From MFZZ01 sp964582715 (GTDB lineage Bacteria > Patescibacteriota > Microgenomatia > UBA1406 > GWC2-37-13), in assembly GCA_964582715.1 (NCBI GenBank), contig CAZOSM010000002.1, positions 248,001-312,000 on the forward strand: 64,000 bases of DNA, in the 5' to 3' direction. This document shows positions 8,348-18,452 of the stretch, piece by piece. A model generated the notes under the pieces. That model made no database searches. It saw nothing but the letters and a program-made list of their open reading frames with translations, and had not been told where the DNA came from. The number at the start of each line of letters is the position of its first letter. Positions within the stretch are counted from its first letter, which is position 1. Made by a program: the position numbers and the translations under genes.

Positions 8348-10018
8348 ATGAATGTACTTTCGTTCATTCATAGACATAAATACTTCATTATCCTCTTTCT
8401 TATTGCCTTTGTACTTCGAGTTATTGGAATAGACTGGGATGAAGGAATGCACTTTCACCCTGATGAGCGCATGCTCATTATGGTTGCAGATCGGGTGAAC
8501 TTTTTTACTCAACTCAATCCAGACTTTTTTAATTACGGCAGCTTACCCGTTTATATTTTAAAAGGAACAAGTCAGTTACTTTCTCTCGCACTCCAAACTA
8601 ATATCGCCACATATGATGGCATGCTCTATGTAGGTCGTGCCCTTTCACTGATCAATGATCTAATTGTGATCGGACTTATATATAACATTTCGCATTTTCT
8701 ATTTAATAAAAAGTATGCTGCATTAGCTGCTGTCTTTTTTTATGTATTTGCTTTTTTTCCTATTCAAAATACTCACTTTTTTATTGTAGATACCTTTTTG
8801 AATGTATTTACAACTACACTGATATATCTTTTACTAAAGTATCTTAAAGATCAGACAATTAAAAAGGCTGCTCTAATTGGCATTATCTTTGCTGCAGCAA
8901 TTACTACGAAAGTAACTGCACTTCTTTTTAGTCCTATTATCGTACTTGTTGTGTTTTTGGCTACCCATGGAAAAATGAAACATAGAATTATCGACACCGC
9001 GCAACATGGGGCTATAATACTGTGTACTACACTGCTTTTCTCATTTATCTTTATGCCCTTTGCATTTATAGAGCTAACTCAGTTTCTAAATGAAATTAGT
9101 ATGCAACTTAAGATGAATTCTGATCCTTATATTTTCCCTTATACCTTGCAATATGTCGGAACACTTCCTTATTGGTATTATCTTAAAAATATAGCTATTT
9201 GGGGCCTTGGGCCATTTATTTCCGCCTTCTTTCTTCTTGGAGTATATGAACACGGTGTTCAGTTTAGTATTGCCAATATTAAAAAGAGCTATGCCAAGAA
9301 TCATAAACACGTTTGGACATTTGTTATATTCTATCTTTTTTATATTGTTTATTTTGTCGTGATCGGTAAATCGGCAGTGAAGTTTATGAGATATATGCTC
9401 CTGATGTATCCATTCTTCTCTATTTTAGCCGGCTACGGAGCTTATGAACTGTTTGCGAGTATGTCTACAAAGATGAGAAAAGTAATATTGCCACTTACAT
9501 TTGGGCTTGTCATCCTATGGACCTTAGCGTTTGTGAATATTTATAGCCAACGAACCACCCGTTTAAGGGCCTCCAACTGGATTTATTCTTATATTCCCAC
9601 TGGATCTACACTTGCCGTGGAACATTGGGACGATCGCGTACCTGTATTTGACATCGGTCGATATAACTACCAAGAGTTAACTTTATACGACAGACCAGAT
9701 GATGAGATAAAATGGCAGGTTTTAAACCAAAAGCTTGCCAGTTCGGACTATATAGTGATAGCTTCAAACCGGCTTTATGTACCGTTACAAAAATTAAATG
9801 ATTGTGAAAAATATACCTCATGCTATCCAATTACTGCTCAGTATTATAAAGATTTATTTGAAGGAAAACGAGGCTTTACTAAAGTAGCAGAATTTAGCAG
9901 CTATCCTAATTTACCTCTTGGGCCATGGACTTTTGAGATTATAGATGACGCAGCAGATGAATCATTTACAGTTTATGACCATCCTAAAATAATGATCTTT
10001 AAAAAAGTTAATGAATAG
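8348..10018 (+). CDS. GT-C membrane glycosyltransferase (PMT/ArnT-like)
   Basis: 556 residues with about ten to twelve membrane segments. The first outer loop holds the acidic pair in MHFHPDERMLIMVADRV, the catalytic site position in dolichyl/undecaprenyl-phosphate-sugar glycosyltransferases (GT39/GT83-type). A soluble extracytoplasmic C-terminal part of about 140 residues begins near residue 400 (TTRLRASNWIYSYIP). Acceptor and sugar unknown. It is coupled to the HAD gene upstream (TAATATG) and its 3' end overlaps the convergent GT-C gene by 11 bases. Confidence 0.8.
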   Translation: MNVLSFIHRHKYFIILFLIAFVLRVIGIDWDEGMHFHPDERMLIMVADRVNFFTQLNPDFFNYGSLPVYILKGTSQLLSLALQTNIATYDGMLYVGRALSLINDLIVIGLIYNISHFLFNKKYAALAAVFFYVFAFFPIQNTHFFIVDTFLNVFTTTLIYLLLKYLKDQTIKKAALIGIIFAAAITTKVTALLFSPIIVLVVFLATHGKMKHRIIDTAQHGAIILCTTLLFSFIFMPFAFIELTQFLNEISMQLKMNSDPYIFPYTLQYVGTLPYWYYLKNIAIWGLGPFISAFFLLGVYEHGVQFSIANIKKSYAKNHKHVWTFVIFYLFYIVYFVVIGKSAVKFMRYMLLMYPFFSILAGYGAYELFASMSTKMRKVILPLTFGLVILWTLAFVNIYSQRTTRLRASNWIYSYIPTGSTLAVEHWDDRVPVFDIGRYNYQELTLYDRPDDEIKWQVLNQKLASSDYIVIASNRLYVPLQKLNDCEKYTSCYPITAQYYKDLFEGKRGFTKVAEFSSYPNLPLGPWTFEIIDDAADESFTVYDHPKIMIFKKVNE

Positions 10019-11534
10019 GCTGAAATTCTCCAATATACAACTCAGCATTGCCGTTTGGTAACCTTATAACATCTTGATTCTTAAAAGCTAAGTTAGGATA
10101 CAATTCCGCTGCCTCTATAATATCTGTGGGTCTAAGGACAAACAATTGTCGCTTCTCAGGATCTATCTGAATGGGGTTATGCATCACAGCGCATCTTTCA
10201 CATTGATACTCATGATTATAGAACTTGAGCAGTTCTCCTCCCATATTAAAACGATGTGTAATAAAGAGAGTATCATACTCCCCTTCTCTTTGAGATAAGT
10301 ATTCAATACCTTCTCTATATCCATACTGCCAACCCCAGTAATCTGCGCTTTGTAAAGGGTAATTCCTCAGTGCAACAATAAAGACTAAGAGTGAAATACT
10401 AATAGTAGCTCCAAGCACAATGTAAAAAAGTTTTTTAAAAAATTTTGGATTTACTATTTTGGTTAGTTCTTCTATTCCATACGCCGTGAGTATGGTAAAA
10501 GGTATTACGCCAATAATAGACCGGGTTGCTTGTGGAGTAAGTTGTGTAAATATTGATCCAAGAGGATATATCAACAGCAATAGAACAAAAAAAAGTAAGT
10601 TTATTCGTTTCTTTTTATCTACAATAAAAGCAGCTATTGCAATAAAAAGAAATGGTATCTGAAACCAGTATAACTCCCCTACGCCAAGTACAGAATGACG
10701 CTTTACATCTTGTCCAGTAAAACCTGCATCACCTGAGATAAACAGAAATTCCGGAGAAAAATGATTAATATAAGCCTGCGAAATTTCAACTAATGTAAAG
10801 TCTTGTTTTACCTGTGTCCATCGTTTAAAAAAGTCACCCTGAGAGATAGGCTGATACAAAAGTGCAGCAATCAAGATCATAGTGACAAGGCTTATTAACC
10901 AAAAGTATGTGCTTTTAAAAAGTTTTATAAACTCACGTAGATAACAGCATATGAGAAATAAAAAAATGAATGGCAGATACATTTTAGTCGCGCTATAGGT
11001 AAAAAAAGTTATTACAAAACCTACTGAAGCTAATGCAAAGTAACGTATATTTTTAAAGCTTTTATGAAGGAAATATAAACTAAACAACAACCAAAATATA
11101 GATGCAATAAGCTGGAACCCTACTCTACTAAAGTGCACATGCCACGGTGAAATAGCAAGAAGGATAGCTGACCAAACTGCTACTTTTTCATTAATATATT
11201 CTTTTGTTACCAGATAAATCATGATAATTGCAGCTATACCATATACTGCACTTACTAAACGGACTGAAAATTCATTCAATCCAAATAAAAAGACAAAAGG
11301 TATAGTCGAATAAATCATGACAGGGTCACGATAGTCTCCTGCAGCTTTAAATATTACAGGAAATGTCTTGTCATGAGTATCTTTTCCTGTAGTTAGAATA
11401 CTGTATGCTTCCAGAGCATTACTCGCTTCATCTACAAAAAAGCCAGTAGGATTACTTGAGAGATTCCAAAGACGAAGAGTTGAGCCAATAAGAAGAATAA
11501 AAAAAAGAAGGAATATGACTAATCTCTTATCCAT
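10008..11534 (-). CDS. GT-C membrane glycosyltransferase, ArnT/PMT-like
   Basis: 508 residues, about ten to twelve membrane segments, then an outside domain from roughly residue 400. The first loop reads GFFVDEASNALEAYSI, the DE motif expected in GT39-type enzymes, and a second conserved-looking loop has KAAGDYRDPVMIYS. It would transfer a sugar from a polyprenyl-phosphate carrier outside the cell. It is convergent with the GT-C gene at 8348-10018 (11-base overlap) and lies 17 bases downstream of the epimerase gene on the same strand, suggesting co-transcription. Confidence 0.8.
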   Translation of the reverse strand: MDKRLVIFLLFFILLIGSTLRLWNLSSNPTGFFVDEASNALEAYSILTTGKDTHDKTFPVIFKAAGDYRDPVMIYSTIPFVFLFGLNEFSVRLVSAVYGIAAIIMIYLVTKEYINEKVAVWSAILLAISPWHVHFSRVGFQLIASIFWLLFSLYFLHKSFKNIRYFALASVGFVITFFTYSATKMYLPFIFLFLICCYLREFIKLFKSTYFWLISLVTMILIAALLYQPISQGDFFKRWTQVKQDFTLVEISQAYINHFSPEFLFISGDAGFTGQDVKRHSVLGVGELYWFQIPFLFIAIAAFIVDKKKRINLLFFVLLLLIYPLGSIFTQLTPQATRSIIGVIPFTILTAYGIEELTKIVNPKFFKKLFYIVLGATISISLLVFIVALRNYPLQSADYWGWQYGYREGIEYLSQREGEYDTLFITHRFNMGGELLKFYNHEYQCERCAVMHNPIQIDPEKRQLFVLRPTDIIEAAELYPNLAFKNQDVIRLPNGNAELYIGEFQPIH

Positions 11535-11551
11535 ATTGTTAGTATATCGGC

Positions 11552-12595
11552 TTACATAAACTTTTTGAAGAAGCCAAGTATCCCCTGCTTCCAGCCTACC
11601 GTATGAGTTGTTCCAGAACCACGAGACTTGATCTCATCATAGTGTTCTTCATACCATTTATATGCTTTCACAAGAGCCTCAGTATTAGAATACTTTGGTT
11701 TCCAACCTGTAACTTTCATGATTTTTTCAATGGAGACAAATGAATCCTTATCTGCTGTTGCATACACCCAGGCATATAAAGGAGATAACCCCAGCTTCTC
11801 AAAAATAAAGAGAGATGTCTTGATGGGACCTGCAGGCGTTGGAAGAATGCGAGACTTGGAACCAACCTTTTTAAACATGGCATGAAGGTCATCTTTGATG
11901 TGGCCAAACTCTTTTGCACCAACATTAAATTCTGTGTTAACCTCTGCCTCCTTTTTATGAACGATACAACCATACATTGCTTCAACCAGGTCATCTACCT
12001 CTAAAAGCTGATAGTGATTCTCTCCATTTCCAATAAGAGGAATACGCTTACCATCTTTTATCCAGTCAAATAATATCTCAAATACACCAAGGCGATGAGT
12101 ACCGACAAAAGTTTTTGGTCGAATCACCGTAACTATTAATCCTTTTTTACGGAATTCCCGGCAGACTTCTTCTGCGCTAATTTTACTTTCACCATATGGA
12201 CCGACCCCAACCATTGGATCTGTTTCATAGACAGGATGCTTTTCGGGAACTCCATATACAGCAGTAGATGAAATATAAACAACCCTGCTTACCTTCTGTT
12301 TTACTGCCTCAGATAACACATTCCGTGTTCCATCTACATTTGTAGAGATAATCTCTTCCCGGCTACGAAGAGGTAAGGCAGCTGCTGCATGAATGATCAC
12401 ATGACAACCTGTTACTGCTTCTGCTACTTTCTTTTTATCACGAACATCACCTTGTATATATTCAGTTCCTTTTGGATATTCCTCTTTTGGAAATGGTGCT
12501 ATATCCAATAAACGTATATCCCATTTTTTCTGACTAAAATAGCGTGCAATATGGAGGCCTAAGAAACCAGCACCACCAGTAATTAGTACTTTCAT
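11552..12595 (-). CDS. NAD-dependent sugar epimerase/dehydratase (extended SDR)
   Basis: 347 residues. GGAGFLGLHIARYF at the N-terminus is the NAD-binding glycine motif; DVRD near residue 52 and YISSTAVYG near 110 follow SDR order, and YGESK supplies the catalytic Tyr and Lys. The C-terminal half is longer and more variable, as in nucleotide-sugar epimerases. Likely product: an NDP-sugar 4-epimerase or reductase feeding the adjacent GT-C enzyme; exact substrate not determinable. It sits between the CBS-domain gene and the GT-C gene on the minus strand. Confidence 0.82.
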   Translation of the reverse strand: MKVLITGGAGFLGLHIARYFSQKKWDIRLLDIAPFPKEEYPKGTEYIQGDVRDKKKVAEAVTGCHVIIHAAAALPLRSREEIISTNVDGTRNVLSEAVKQKVSRVVYISSTAVYGVPEKHPVYETDPMVGVGPYGESKISAEEVCREFRKKGLIVTVIRPKTFVGTHRLGVFEILFDWIKDGKRIPLIGNGENHYQLLEVDDLVEAMYGCIVHKKEAEVNTEFNVGAKEFGHIKDDLHAMFKKVGSKSRILPTPAGPIKTSLFIFEKLGLSPLYAWVYATADKDSFVSIEKIMKVTGWKPKYSNTEALVKAYKWYEEHYDEIKSRGSGTTHTVGWKQGILGFFKKFM

Positions 12596-12603
12596 GTGTG
12601 TAG

Positions 12604-13698
12604 TTATTTTGACAGAGGAATTTTAGATTGTAAAGCCTGTTTGACTTCTTTAATGATATCTGGCAAGTCCTTTCCTTCTTTTGAGATTACAATGTCATTT
12701 CCTTTTTCCGGTGTAATGTATAGGTTAACTTTAAATAATACTCCATTCTTCTGTTCGTCTACCAATACTCTTACACTTCTTATATCTTTAAACTTACTGA
12801 GATACTCTGAAACATAATTGGTGAATTCAGTAATGATATCTTCATTTTTAGATGAGACATCTTTTGTGGTCAGCTCGACAGGTTTTTTAATGCTATCTGG
12901 TTTCAGTAGATTGAAGACATCTTTTGTGGTAACTATACCAATTGGCCTGCTTTCTTGATCTGTAATAATGACGCTCCCCATACCTCGTGTGAGCATCTCA
13001 CTTATTGCAGAAGATACCGGGACATCTGGAGCTACAGTAAGTATAGTTTTCTTCGCATAACCCTTTACTTTCATCTGCATGAAATGATCTCTTTCGTTCA
13101 CATTCAGTAATTTTTCTTGATTCTTACCACGGCCCGAAGCGACTAAATATGGAACTAAATCATAATAACTTAATATCCCCTGGAGTCTCATATTCTTATC
13201 TATTACCACAAGTTTTGAGATTTTATGTTCCTTATATAAATTCATTGCTTCATTAATTGTGTCATCTTCATAAATAGACACTACTCCTCCATTTCTTGAC
13301 TCATATACATCCATTACTTTGGTTTTTGCAATAGGTAGCTGCTGAATTTCTCTCAAAATTCTTCTGCCGGATGTGATACCAACAAAATGCTGCTTATTAT
13401 CAAACACAGGAAGGTAATGAATCTTTGACTCGGTCATTTGCTGTGCAATCCGCTCGAGTGAATCTTCAACATACACTCGTGGTGGATGGAAAATACAATT
13501 TTCAACTTTTGTTGTACCGGGCAGGGAAGATTTAATAACGGTGTAATATGGGTTTACTACGCCAATATAATGGCCATTATCTTCAAATACAAAAGCAGCA
13601 TCATGCGAGCTGGAAAGTTTGGAAAGTGCAGAAGATAATGTATCATCTGGCGAAACTTTAATAATGTTTTCTGTTTTTATAAGAGTTTGTTTTATCAT
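12604..13698 (-). CDS. Four-CBS-domain protein fused to a hibernation-factor-like (HPF/RaiA) domain
   Basis: 365 residues from the ATG at 13698; longer frames run into tldE. Four CBS repeats cover about residues 1-270 (for example DAAFVFEDNGHYIGVVNP and MGSVIITDQESRPIGIVTTK). The last 90 residues fit the ribosome hibernation factor/S30AE pattern: helix NYVSEYLSKFKDIRSVRVLV, strand LFKVNLYITPE and final helix GKDLPDIIKEVKQALQSKI. CBS pairs bind adenine nucleotides, so an energy-sensing ribosome or translation regulator is a reasonable inference. Start follows the tldE stop by one base (TAATATG), so it belongs to the tldD-tldE operon. Confidence 0.72.
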   Translation of the reverse strand: MIKQTLIKTENIIKVSPDDTLSSALSKLSSSHDAAFVFEDNGHYIGVVNPYYTVIKSSLPGTTKVENCIFHPPRVYVEDSLERIAQQMTESKIHYLPVFDNKQHFVGITSGRRILREIQQLPIAKTKVMDVYESRNGGVVSIYEDDTINEAMNLYKEHKISKLVVIDKNMRLQGILSYYDLVPYLVASGRGKNQEKLLNVNERDHFMQMKVKGYAKKTILTVAPDVPVSSAISEMLTRGMGSVIITDQESRPIGIVTTKDVFNLLKPDSIKKPVELTTKDVSSKNEDIITEFTNYVSEYLSKFKDIRSVRVLVDEQKNGVLFKVNLYITPEKGNDIVISKEGKDLPDIIKEVKQALQSKIPLSK

Positions 13699-13699
13699 A

Positions 13700-15034
13700 T
13701 TAAAATAAAGTTCCACTTGTAAAATGCCATTTTGAAATATGGAGCGTGGGCATAAGGTTGACCATCTCTCCTTCAAAACTGGCAAGCCTGGTAAGCTTAT
13801 TTTCTATTCCAATTACATGATTAAGTGCATCCGGAATACTTTGATTAAATCGCAAGTTCTTCACTGGTTTGACGATCTGTCCATTCTCTATAAGGAATGT
13901 TCCATCACGGGTCATACCAGTTACATTCAGAGCTTTTGGATTAAGTACACGTACATACCAAAGTCTTGTCACCAGGAGACCTTTTTTAACAGACTTAATC
14001 ATCTGCTCTCTGGTTTTATCACCTTCTTTAATATAAAGATGTAATGGAATTGGTCCTAAGGTATTGGGTGCTGGCAATGCATGACCTGTATTCTCTGCTT
14101 TATACTTTGCTGCATTATAAGAATCGTATGCAATATTTTGGAGTACTCCTTTTTCAACAATGGTTAATTTCTTTTTAGGATATCCTTCAAAATCAAAAGG
14201 CATTGGAAAGACTTCAGGATGAAAGGGATCATCAATAAGCGTAATATTCTCTCCAAATACCTTTTGACCTAATTTCCCAGATAAAGGGCTTGCCTGTTCA
14301 TGATAGATACGTGCGTTTGGAGCATACCATTGAAAAAAGGCCATCATCTCAGAAACAGCCTGCGGCTCTAAAATGACTTCATATTCACCCGGCTCTATAT
14401 CTTGAGGATCTATACTTTCTAATGTCTTTTTGACTGCTACAGATGCTACTTCTTCTGCATTCACACCTTTCGTATCACGAGCTACATCTGCCCCGAAACC
14501 ACTTGAGTTTTCTCCCAAAACAATAGTAGACAAGTTACAAGAACTCCCCGCATGATAAGCCCACACACCAAGTGAGTTAGCCACTGCATATTCTGAAATA
14601 TCATGTGCATATGCGCCTGACGCGGTTAACTTGTTTTCTTTTGCTTTTGAGATAACAGTATATACTCCCTTTGCCAGTTCTTTTTCTGTTACAAGTTCTA
14701 CTTCTTCTGGAACTTCTTTTATTGTTTTGGGTTCTGGGAGTGAATTAAAATCGGGATCAGGTTGTTGAAATGATGCAATCTCCTCTGCTTTTGCCACAAC
14801 ATCTTTCAGTGAAGCTTCGTCAAAACTATTGGTTGAAGCAACACCGATTTTTTTCTTGTTTATAACTCGTACAGAAATACCCAGATTATCCCAGGCAACA
14901 TTTTGATGTATCTGATTGTTGGCAAAGCGAGTAAGTGAGTTTGCCGAAACAGAAAGAAGCACTTCTGTTTGTTCTGATTTTGAGTGTTTCAAAACCTTAT
15001 CTGCTATTTGTTTTAATTTTTGTTCACCTATCAT
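13700..15034 (-). CDS. tldE: TldE/PmbA-type subunit of the TldD-TldE protease
   Basis: 444 residues from the ATG at 15034, which follows the tldD stop by one base; a TTG five codons earlier is less likely because it overlaps tldD. The fold marks of the family are present (VAWDNLGISVRVI near residue 50 and GVNAEEVASVAVKKTLESI mid-protein, ending GMTRDGTFLIENG), and no HExxxH metal motif is seen, as expected for the non-catalytic partner. With TldD it forms a heterodimeric metalloprotease that trims unfolded or modified peptides, known from microcin B17 and CcdA processing. No substrate peptide is visible nearby. Confidence 0.88.
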   Translation of the reverse strand: MIGEQKLKQIADKVLKHSKSEQTEVLLSVSANSLTRFANNQIHQNVAWDNLGISVRVINKKKIGVASTNSFDEASLKDVVAKAEEIASFQQPDPDFNSLPEPKTIKEVPEEVELVTEKELAKGVYTVISKAKENKLTASGAYAHDISEYAVANSLGVWAYHAGSSCNLSTIVLGENSSGFGADVARDTKGVNAEEVASVAVKKTLESIDPQDIEPGEYEVILEPQAVSEMMAFFQWYAPNARIYHEQASPLSGKLGQKVFGENITLIDDPFHPEVFPMPFDFEGYPKKKLTIVEKGVLQNIAYDSYNAAKYKAENTGHALPAPNTLGPIPLHLYIKEGDKTREQMIKSVKKGLLVTRLWYVRVLNPKALNVTGMTRDGTFLIENGQIVKPVKNLRFNQSIPDALNHVIGIENKLTRLASFEGEMVNLMPTLHISKWHFTSGTLF

Positions 15035-15035
15035 A

Positions 15036-16520
15036 TTACCATTTAACAACTCCTATCTTAACTTTTCTAAACCGGGCTGGGCTTGCTCCGTGTCCTGTAT
15101 ACATAACCTGGCTAGGCTGCCCTTTTCCACAGTTTGGTGTCCCCCATACAGTCCATTCATCTCGGGAACAGATTGCATCACAGCTGTTCCAGAACTGAGG
15201 AGTAATTCCCTGATATGTTGGATTCTTCAACATACGCCCTAATTTACCATTTTTAATCTCCCAGCCGATTTCTGTACCAAATTGAAAATTGTATCTTTTG
15301 TCATCTATACTCCAGGAACGATTTGTGGACATAAAAATGCCATATTCTGTATCTTTGATAAGATCATCAAGAGTCCATCCATGCCCCGTTCCTTCTTCAC
15401 CACCTGGTTCTAAATTAATATTTGTCATACGTATCATTGGAAGCCTGCTCCATGAAGAAGCTCGTACTGTTCCATTACTCTTTCCATGATATTTAGGATT
15501 TATCTGTTTCAAAAGTGGAGCGGTATCCCTTGATGTAATATAGTCTTGGAACTTTCCCTGTTTAACTAAATAAGTTCGCTGTGCAGGCACTCCTTCATCA
15601 TCATATGCAAACGTACCCAATCCACCTGGAATTGTTGCATCTGCAGTAAGATTTACAATATCTGATCCATACTGAAAATTAAAAAGTTTTTCTGGAGTGA
15701 GGAAACTAGTACCAGCATATGATGCTTCATAACCTAATACGCGATCAAGCTCCACAGCATGTCCGCAACTCTCATGGATCTGAAGAGCAAGCTGATTACC
15801 ATCTAAAATAAGATCAAACTCGCCAGATGGGCATAGGTCTGCAGTTAATAAATCTACTGCTTCTTTTGCAACCCGTGGTGCTTCTGCCTCCAAATTTAGA
15901 TTACGAACAAGCTCAAAACCTTTTGTTTGGTTTTGACCCCGGAAAGAATTTGGGTATGATCTATTTTGAAACTCTGCTCCATCTACTGCAGAGGCTTCTA
16001 TACCGGCTCCGGTCCAGATAATCTCCTGATCAATGCGAGAGCCAATTGTTGAGACAAAGGACTTATGCTCGCGGTTTGCCTGGTATGAAGCCTGAGAGAT
16101 AGCAATTTTAGGACTAATGCGTTGAGCTTTATCTGCCTTTAGAAGCATCTCAATCTTCTCTTCTGTAGATACAGAGAACGGATCTTCTTCGATAGGAGTT
16201 TTATAGGTATCTTGGACTGGATGAAGATCATCTAAAATAACATCTTTTGATTTAAATTGAGCAGATGAGTCTGCTATCTCCATTGCTTTTTTTATAGTAC
16301 TGTCTACACCTTTTTCTGAAAAATCGTTTGAAGCTGCAAAACCCCAGACACCTTTGTGAAGAACACGAACGTTATATCCTTTTGAAGTAGATGACTCAAG
16401 AGCTTCGACCACCCCATCTTTTGTAGCAATATCTTCACTTTCTTGTTCAACTATGCGTACATCTGCATAATCGACCTTTCCCGGCACTTTATTTAGTATT
16501 TCCTCCGCTCTTTGTAGCAT
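15036..16520 (-). CDS. tldD: TldD metalloprotease subunit
   Basis: 494 residues. HESCGHAVELDR near residue 255 supplies the HExxxH zinc motif that marks TldD. The N-terminal region KGYNVRVLHKGVWGFAASND and the C-terminal glycine-rich part (WGTPNCGKGQPSQVMYTGHG) are also typical. It cuts peptides together with TldE, encoded immediately downstream after a one-base gap. First gene of a tldD-tldE-CBS/HPF operon, divergent from the MgtC-like gene at 16686. No Shine-Dalgarno before the ATG. Confidence 0.9.
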   Translation of the reverse strand: MLQRAEEILNKVPGKVDYADVRIVEQESEDIATKDGVVEALESSTSKGYNVRVLHKGVWGFAASNDFSEKGVDSTIKKAMEIADSSAQFKSKDVILDDLHPVQDTYKTPIEEDPFSVSTEEKIEMLLKADKAQRISPKIAISQASYQANREHKSFVSTIGSRIDQEIIWTGAGIEASAVDGAEFQNRSYPNSFRGQNQTKGFELVRNLNLEAEAPRVAKEAVDLLTADLCPSGEFDLILDGNQLALQIHESCGHAVELDRVLGYEASYAGTSFLTPEKLFNFQYGSDIVNLTADATIPGGLGTFAYDDEGVPAQRTYLVKQGKFQDYITSRDTAPLLKQINPKYHGKSNGTVRASSWSRLPMIRMTNINLEPGGEEGTGHGWTLDDLIKDTEYGIFMSTNRSWSIDDKRYNFQFGTEIGWEIKNGKLGRMLKNPTYQGITPQFWNSCDAICSRDEWTVWGTPNCGKGQPSQVMYTGHGASPARFRKVKIGVVKW

Positions 16521-16685
16521 AACTTCATTATAATTGATAATTCGATTTATTGAATATACATAAACTACTCATACTATAACAATCGTAAGACCTCTTGCCT
16601 TTATGGTACTCTTAACAAGTTAAAGTGATGTAAGAACAAAGTGAGAAAGGCTTGTACCCATAATTTCTTAGGTATAATAACAGTA

Positions 16686-18038
16686 ATGGAACTTACGACG
16701 TTTATTAAACTACTTATCTCTCTTGCAATTGGTGCAGCAATCGGTCTGGAGCGAGAAGTTCATGAACGTCATGAACAGCATGAACCAGGAACTTCTTCTA
16801 AAGCATATAAAGCCTATCTGGGAGTCCGGACTCTTTCACTTATTACTGCACTTGGTGCCATATCAGGACTTCTGTATATTGACTACTTTAGTATCTTTTT
16901 AACCGTTACAATTGGCTTTCTTGCTCTTATTATTGTGCATTATGCTTTTAATAGCTGGATCACTAAAGATATTGGTATTACAACAGAAGTAGCAACCATT
17001 TTTTGTTATCTTATTGGCTTATTTATTGGACTTGAGGTCTTCCCTACTATTCTTACTATTGCCATGGGTGTTGTGTTAATGCTTATTCTGGCAACTAAAT
17101 CACAGATAGAACATATAGTAGATGATGTACACCGTCGTGAGCTTATGGCTTTTATTGGGTATGCTCTCATTGCACTGGTCATTCTTCCTTTTCTGCCAAA
17201 TGAATCTTATACGTTATCTCAAGTACCTTTTATTGATCAGATTGCAGGTAGTTTGAATATTAATATGAATACCTGGGGTGATCTAGAGATTATTAATCCA
17301 TTTACAACTTGGCTTATTGTGGCAATAATTACCGGTGTCGAATTTACCGGATATGTACTTGAACGCACTGTGGGACAAGGAAAAGGACTTTTTCTGACAA
17401 GCTTAGTTGGCGGGTTTGTTTCTTCAACAGCAACCACACAATCGATTGCTGTACAAAGTAAAGAATCTAAAAAAATAGATCTATTAGTATCCTCTGCATT
17501 ACTTGCTACCTTTGCAAGCTTTTTTTCTGCAACACTTATCTTACTTCCAATTAACCCAGAGTATGTCGGCTATATATTTCCAACTCTCTTAATTCTTGTA
17601 TTTGGATTTGGAGCAACTAGTTTTTTCTTTGCAAAACGAGAAGGAAAGCATAAAAATACTGAGCTGAAAACAGATGAAACACAGCAAGCAAATGTATTTA
17701 CCTTAAAACCGGCTCTCATATTTGCAATGCTTTATATTTCAATAAAACTCTTATCACGAATTGCCTTAGAATTATTCGGTGAAACAGGTTTCCTTATTAC
17801 CTCGGCACTTGCTGCTGTAACCGGTATTGACGCGGTGCTTATTAATGTTGCTCAACTTGTACGTACTCAGATAGAACCTTCTACTGCTGTTCTTGCTTTT
17901 ATACTGGTTAATGCAGTAAATCTTATTGGAAAAGCAGTGTTTGTATTTTTCCAGGGCAAAAGAGAGTTTGCAGTTAAATACGGGATAACAATTGCAGCAA
18001 TTATAGCTGCTAGTTTTGCTGGACTTCTTTTTATATAA
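16686..18038 (+). CDS. MgtC/DUF4010-family membrane protein
   Basis: 450 residues from the ATG at 16686, chosen because TATAAT at 16673-16678 would start transcription at about that base. The N-terminus (IKLLISLAIGAAIGLERE) is the MgtC/SapB signature and about twelve membrane segments follow, the C-terminal half matching the DUF4010 type (TSLVGGFVSSTATTQSI, SALAAVTGIDAVLINVAQL). MgtC relatives act in Mg2+ homeostasis or as inhibitors of ATP synthase; the function of the long DUF4010 form is unknown. Confidence 0.8.
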   Translation: MELTTFIKLLISLAIGAAIGLEREVHERHEQHEPGTSSKAYKAYLGVRTLSLITALGAISGLLYIDYFSIFLTVTIGFLALIIVHYAFNSWITKDIGITTEVATIFCYLIGLFIGLEVFPTILTIAMGVVLMLILATKSQIEHIVDDVHRRELMAFIGYALIALVILPFLPNESYTLSQVPFIDQIAGSLNINMNTWGDLEIINPFTTWLIVAIITGVEFTGYVLERTVGQGKGLFLTSLVGGFVSSTATTQSIAVQSKESKKIDLLVSSALLATFASFFSATLILLPINPEYVGYIFPTLLILVFGFGATSFFFAKREGKHKNTELKTDETQQANVFTLKPALIFAMLYISIKLLSRIALELFGETGFLITSALAAVTGIDAVLINVAQLVRTQIEPSTAVLAFILVNAVNLIGKAVFVFFQGKREFAVKYGITIAAIIAASFAGLLFI

Positions 18039-18117
18039 TCTTCGCTCGATATAGTCCTATAGTATGATATAATTGGCTTTATATCAACCTTAGTATAGTA
18101 AGAAAGGACAAGATAAA

Positions 18118-18420
18118 ATGAGCAGTATTTCTATTACTTACAAAGGTTTTTTTAACAAGGGCCGAGCTAAGAATATTGCGGCAAAGGCTCAAAACTGGGC
18201 TTACCAGTTTGGAGTAAACAATCTGCAAGAAGATTATTCATGGAATCCATTGCAGATGCCAATGTTTGTAATCACTATTTCCACCTCTACTGATATAGGT
18301 CCGGAAAAAGCTTGGTTACTTGTAAAACGTTGTGCTAATCTAGGAGAAAGAGATGAGTTAATCTTAGCAGAACTTAGCATCACAGGCCAAGGTACGTACC
18401 GTCAGTCTTCTGATAACTAG
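18118..18420 (+). CDS. Small soluble protein of unknown function (Shine-Dalgarno class)
   Basis: 100 residues, no membrane segment or signal peptide, mixed alpha/beta composition (SISITYKGFFNKGRAKNIAA at the start, ISTSTDIGPEKAWLLVKRC mid-protein). Unlike most neighbours it has a clear ribosome binding site, AGAAAGGA about 10 bases before the ATG, and a leader of roughly 38 bases after TATAAT (18068-18073). A long-stem terminator follows directly (18453-18497), so it is a free-standing transcription unit. Family not recognised. Confidence 0.75.
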   Translation: MSSISITYKGFFNKGRAKNIAAKAQNWAYQFGVNNLQEDYSWNPLQMPMFVITISTSTDIGPEKAWLLVKRCANLGERDELILAELSITGQGTYRQSSDN

Positions 18421-18452
18421 CTCAGACAGTCTAGGTGATACGTACAACTTAA

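Noticed and set aside
13739..15242. Plus-strand frames opposite tldE and tldD (13739-14044, 14916-15242)
   Set aside because: They are antisense shadows of two well-supported genes with no start signals.
18118..18420. Toxin or antitoxin interpretation of the small gene at 18118
   Set aside because: No partner gene, no known toxin motif and a separate terminator; nothing beyond small size supports it.
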